From a virus: a DNA stretch of 41,335 nucleotides. The number at the start of each line of letters is the position of its first letter. Position 1 is the first letter of the stretch. The notes beneath the pieces are model-generated. The model was not told where the DNA came from and did no database searches. It saw only the letters and a list, made by a program, of their open reading frames with translations. A program made the position numbers and the translations under genes. Of the stretch, positions 39,413 to 41,335 are shown piece by piece. The stretch spans positions 1 to 41,335 of IMG/VR virus record IMGVR_UViG_3300044627_004500, one strand, 5' to 3'.

Positions 39413-40195
39413 ATGCGAGCCCTGGTCGTGATCCTCGCGCTAGCCCTGACGCACCCAGCCGTCGCTGGGACCAGGGACGACGGCGTGCCGGATGCCCGGT
39501 ACCTCGAGCTGGGTCGGCAGATGCGGCCGTACACGGCCGCGGTCAGCTGCCGCAGCCCCGAGGGGCATCGGCACACGGCCACGGCGGTGGTCATCGCCGG
39601 CCGCTGGGCGCTGACGGCGGCACACGTCGTGGCCGGCTGCGACGACGTGCGGCTGGCGTTCGCGGACACGTCACGGGACGTCGACCTGGTCGTCGTGCAC
39701 CCGGGCTGGGAGCGGCTGGCCATGGCCAGCGAAGACCTGGCGATCCTGCGGACGACCGAGGACTGTGCCCTGCCCTGGTACCCGGAGATTGCCGAGACGG
39801 TCACGGCCGGCGAGGCCTGCATCGTCGCCGGCTACGGCGTGACGGGCACCATGTGGCGAGGCTACGAGATCGCAGACGGCCGGCTCCGAGCCGGCACGCA
39901 GACGATCGACTCGATCGACGGGCCGATCGTCACCTGCTCGGCACGGGCCAAGTCGTCGCCGCTCGAGTACATGATCGCCCCGGGCGACAGTGGCGGGCCG
40001 CTGTTCGTTGGGTCTGGGTCACACGCCAAACTGGCCGCCATCAACTCGCATCAGGTCGGGCCACGTGGGCCACTGCGTTCACGTTACGGCGAGGAGAGCG
40101 GGCACGTGCTGCTGCACCCTGTGCGTGCGTGGATGACGTCCGTCATGGAGGCCAACCATGGGACGCATGAGCCGCCAGAAGGGCAAGCGCGGTGA
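39413..40195 (+). CDS. Secreted trypsin-like serine protease
   Basis: A 260-residue protein with an N-terminal signal peptide, MRALVVILALALTHPAVAG, cut near Ala17-Gly19. The trypsin/chymotrypsin triad is complete: His71 in LTAAHVV, Asp108 in EDLAILRT, and Ser193 in PGDSGGPL. Secreted or periplasmic proteases of this kind are unusual in phage early regions. It may modify the host surface, degrade extracellular proteins or act in superinfection exclusion. It has its own candidate promoter and overlaps the next gene by 38 nt, so it may be a morphologically independent cargo gene. Confidence 0.85.
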   Translation: MRALVVILALALTHPAVAGTRDDGVPDARYLELGRQMRPYTAAVSCRSPEGHRHTATAVVIAGRWALTAAHVVAGCDDVRLAFADTSRDVDLVVVHPGWERLAMASEDLAILRTTEDCALPWYPEIAETVTAGEACIVAGYGVTGTMWRGYEIADGRLRAGTQTIDSIDGPIVTCSARAKSSPLEYMIAPGDSGGPLFVGSGSHAKLAAINSHQVGPRGPLRSRYGEESGHVLLHPVRAWMTSVMEANHGTHEPPEGQAR

Positions 40196-40490
40196 GCGCG
40201 AGTGTGCGGCCGAGTTGGCTGCTGTGCTAGGTGTGACCGCACGTCGTGGTGTGCAGTACCAAGGCGGGCCGGATTCGCCTGACGTCGTGCTCGATGGCGT
40301 GCCTATACACGTCGAGTGCAAACGCACAGAGCGGTTGTCGCTGTGGGAAGCCATTGAACAGGCAAAGGCCGACGCACCAGATGGCAAGGTGCCGATCGTG
40401 TGGCATCGCGCAAACAACAGGCACAGCGTGGTGATTGTCGAGACGGTGAGATTGGCAGAACTCGCAACGATTGTGGCAAGGCAACGATGA
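40158..40490 (+). CDS. Holliday junction resolvase-like PD-(D/E)XK nuclease
   Basis: A 110-residue protein. Motifs of Hjc/phage resolvases are visible: RQKGKRGERECAAELAA (helix with Arg and Glu), QYQGGPDSPDVVLDG, and VECKRTERLS, where the Asp, Glu and Lys form the D...ExK active site. It resolves branched DNA in recombination or packaging. It is next to the HNH gene and shares the recombination theme of the early region. It overlaps the next gene by 4 nt (ATGA). Confidence 0.8.
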   Translation: MGRMSRQKGKRGERECAAELAAVLGVTARRGVQYQGGPDSPDVVLDGVPIHVECKRTERLSLWEAIEQAKADAPDGKVPIVWHRANNRHSVVIVETVRLAELATIVARQR

Positions 40491-41098
40491 TCCGGGTCGA
40501 ACGTGTCACCTTTACCGTTGTTGATTTGGCAGACCGTGTCAAGATCCTGGACGCATCTGGTCAAACGGTTGCCATGGTTGATAAAGGCGTAGCTTGCGCG
40601 ATGCCCCAAGCCGAAGAAAAAAGGCTTGAATTGGCTTTGCAATGGCAAAAGCGACTCCAGTTATTAGCGTGGAATTTCACATCTCGTGTAAAGCGCAAGG
40701 GCGAAAACAAGTGGTCTAAAAAGTGCACCGTGTGGTTGCGTTCGTTGAGGTGGAGGCGAAACAGAAAGCGTCACCTGCGTAAATCTAATGCCCTCACCGG
40801 GGTGGTCAGGGAGAGCGGACTTGAATGGGAGGCGACGTGCCGACTTCTGCTATCTCAATACGCATATCGCTACTACGAGAAGCGCAAGCGGGTCGAGCAG
40901 CCTTGGAGGTTGTGGGCTCAAACCGTGTATTCCAACTTGAACAAACGAAAGGACATTCGTAATGAGCGGTTGCAAGACAATGCGTTTGAAGCACGTTGGC
41001 AAGGTCACAATCAAAGACCTCATGCAAATCGTCGAGCGTCAGGGTTTCAAGTGTGCTTTGACTGGTATCGAGATCACTCCGAAACTGTCGTCGCTTGA
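40487..41098 (+). CDS. Basic hypothetical protein, possibly frameshifted into the HNH gene
   Basis: A 203-residue protein from ATG 40487. It is Lys/Arg/Trp-rich (WNFTSRVKRKGENKWSKKCT, LRSLRWRRNRKRHLRKSNA, YYEKRKRVEQPWRLWAQTVY), so likely nucleic acid-binding. The last ~40 residues (from about residue 159) overlap the HNH gene in another frame and look less coding-like. The basic region followed by the HNH domain would make a sensible single endonuclease, so an indel near 40960-40985 is possible. GC content is lower than in the neighbours. Confidence 0.5.
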   Translation: MIRVERVTFTVVDLADRVKILDASGQTVAMVDKGVACAMPQAEEKRLELALQWQKRLQLLAWNFTSRVKRKGENKWSKKCTVWLRSLRWRRNRKRHLRKSNALTGVVRESGLEWEATCRLLLSQYAYRYYEKRKRVEQPWRLWAQTVYSNLNKRKDIRNERLQDNAFEARWQGHNQRPHANRRASGFQVCFDWYRDHSETVVA

Positions 41099-41282
41099 CC
41101 ACAAAGATCCACGAAGCCTTGGCGGCACAGACGACGTTGAGAACTTGCAGGTTGTGCTACCGATGGTGAACAGAGCCAAAACAAACATGAACGAGCGTCA
41201 GTTTGTCTCAATGTGTCACGCCGTGGCTCGTCATTCGCCAGATTACGGCGACACAACATGGATACAAGGGACGATTGACTAG
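40962..41282 (+). CDS. HNH endonuclease
   Basis: A 106-residue protein from ATG 40962 with GAAAGGA upstream. The HNH fold is clear: KCALTG (first strand), SLDHKDPRSLGGTDDVEN with His47 and Asn in VENLQVV, and the closing NRAKTNMNERQF. HNH proteins are common beside terminase genes and are needed for packaging cleavage in some phages. If this genome is circular, it would lie immediately before the large terminase at 31. Overlaps the preceding ORF by 137 nt. Confidence 0.8.
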   Translation: MSGCKTMRLKHVGKVTIKDLMQIVERQGFKCALTGIEITPKLSSLDHKDPRSLGGTDDVENLQVVLPMVNRAKTNMNERQFVSMCHAVARHSPDYGDTTWIQGTID

Positions 41283-41335
41283 GCCACTGTGCTGCAGCAG
41301 CAAAAAGGTACTTCGCCGCTGTGCCAGCGGTACAC
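41283..41335. other. Window end, no gene
   Basis: Fifty-three bases after the HNH stop, with nothing recognised. No overlap with the first bases of the window was seen, so neither a terminal repeat nor circularity can be shown from the sequence itself. Confidence 0.6.

Noticed and set aside
39364-40170. 268-residue Arg/Gly-rich plus-strand ORF over the trypsin-like gene
   Set aside because: Shadow frame; the trypsin triad and signal peptide fix the real frame.

Overview
The window reads as a nearly or fully complete genome of a temperate, tailed, siphovirus-like phage (or an excised/integrated prophage). It has a full set of virion genes: terminase, portal, protease-capsid fusion, decoration protein, tail tube, G/T chaperones, tape measure and fibres. 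It also has a tyrosine integrase, an excisionase-like HTH protein, a Cro/CI-type repressor and a recombination/replication block. No rRNA, tRNA or host housekeeping genes were seen. GC content is high with strong G/C bias at third codon positions. Genes are packed with ATGA, GTGA or TGATG overlaps. The host is inferred, not proven: a phage-borne CsrA together with several small protein types that I associate with planctomycete prophages point to Planctomycetota (moderate confidence).

Layout, left to right on the plus strand. (1) 31-7401, packaging and head: large terminase, small proteins, portal, protease fused to major capsid protein, DUF2190-type decoration protein, head-tail joining protein. 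(2) 7401-16736, an unusually large appendage cassette inserted between the head-tail joining gene and the tail terminator-like gene. It holds two collagen-like (Gly-X-Thr) fibre proteins, one ending in an S74 intramolecular chaperone, a LamG lectin protein, and four carbohydrate genes: a sugar-nucleotide epimerase, a GH130-like beta-propeller, a class I methyltransferase and a GT2 glycosyltransferase. (3) 16720-24265, tail: terminator-like and completion proteins, three tandem tail-tube-like paralogues, G/T chaperones with a likely -1 frameshift, tape measure and tail-tip proteins. (4) 24262-32110, accessory, structural and possible lysis genes: SprT-like metallopeptidase, metallophosphoesterase, MazG/DUF1599-like protein, several membrane proteins, a membrane-anchored papain-like protease and a DNA methyltransferase.

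(5) 32073-33650 on the minus strand, the integration module: integrase, HTH/excisionase-like protein, a 23-residue hydrophobic peptide and a 94-residue protein, with palindromic operator-like sites. (6) 33874-41282 on the plus strand, early genes: repressor, operator, CsrA, Sak4-like RecA-fold ATPase, an SSB-like protein with a DDIPF tail, a winged helix protein, a lower-GC ParB-like gene, a replication-initiation-like protein, a secreted trypsin-like protease, a Holliday junction resolvase-like nuclease and an HNH endonuclease. The HNH gene would sit next to the terminase if the molecule is circular.

Most noteworthy are: (a) the fibre plus glycosylation cassette, suggesting that Thr-rich collagen-like fibres are glycosylated by the phage's own enzymes; (b) a recurring intergenic signal (CCCC, 27-28 nt, then a YAnnnT hexamer 6-7 nt before ATG) that looks like a family of promoters for leaderless transcripts; (c) a canonical slippery site in the G/T pair; (d) two encoded proteases of very different types; and (e) phage CsrA next to a Sak4/SSB recombination pair.
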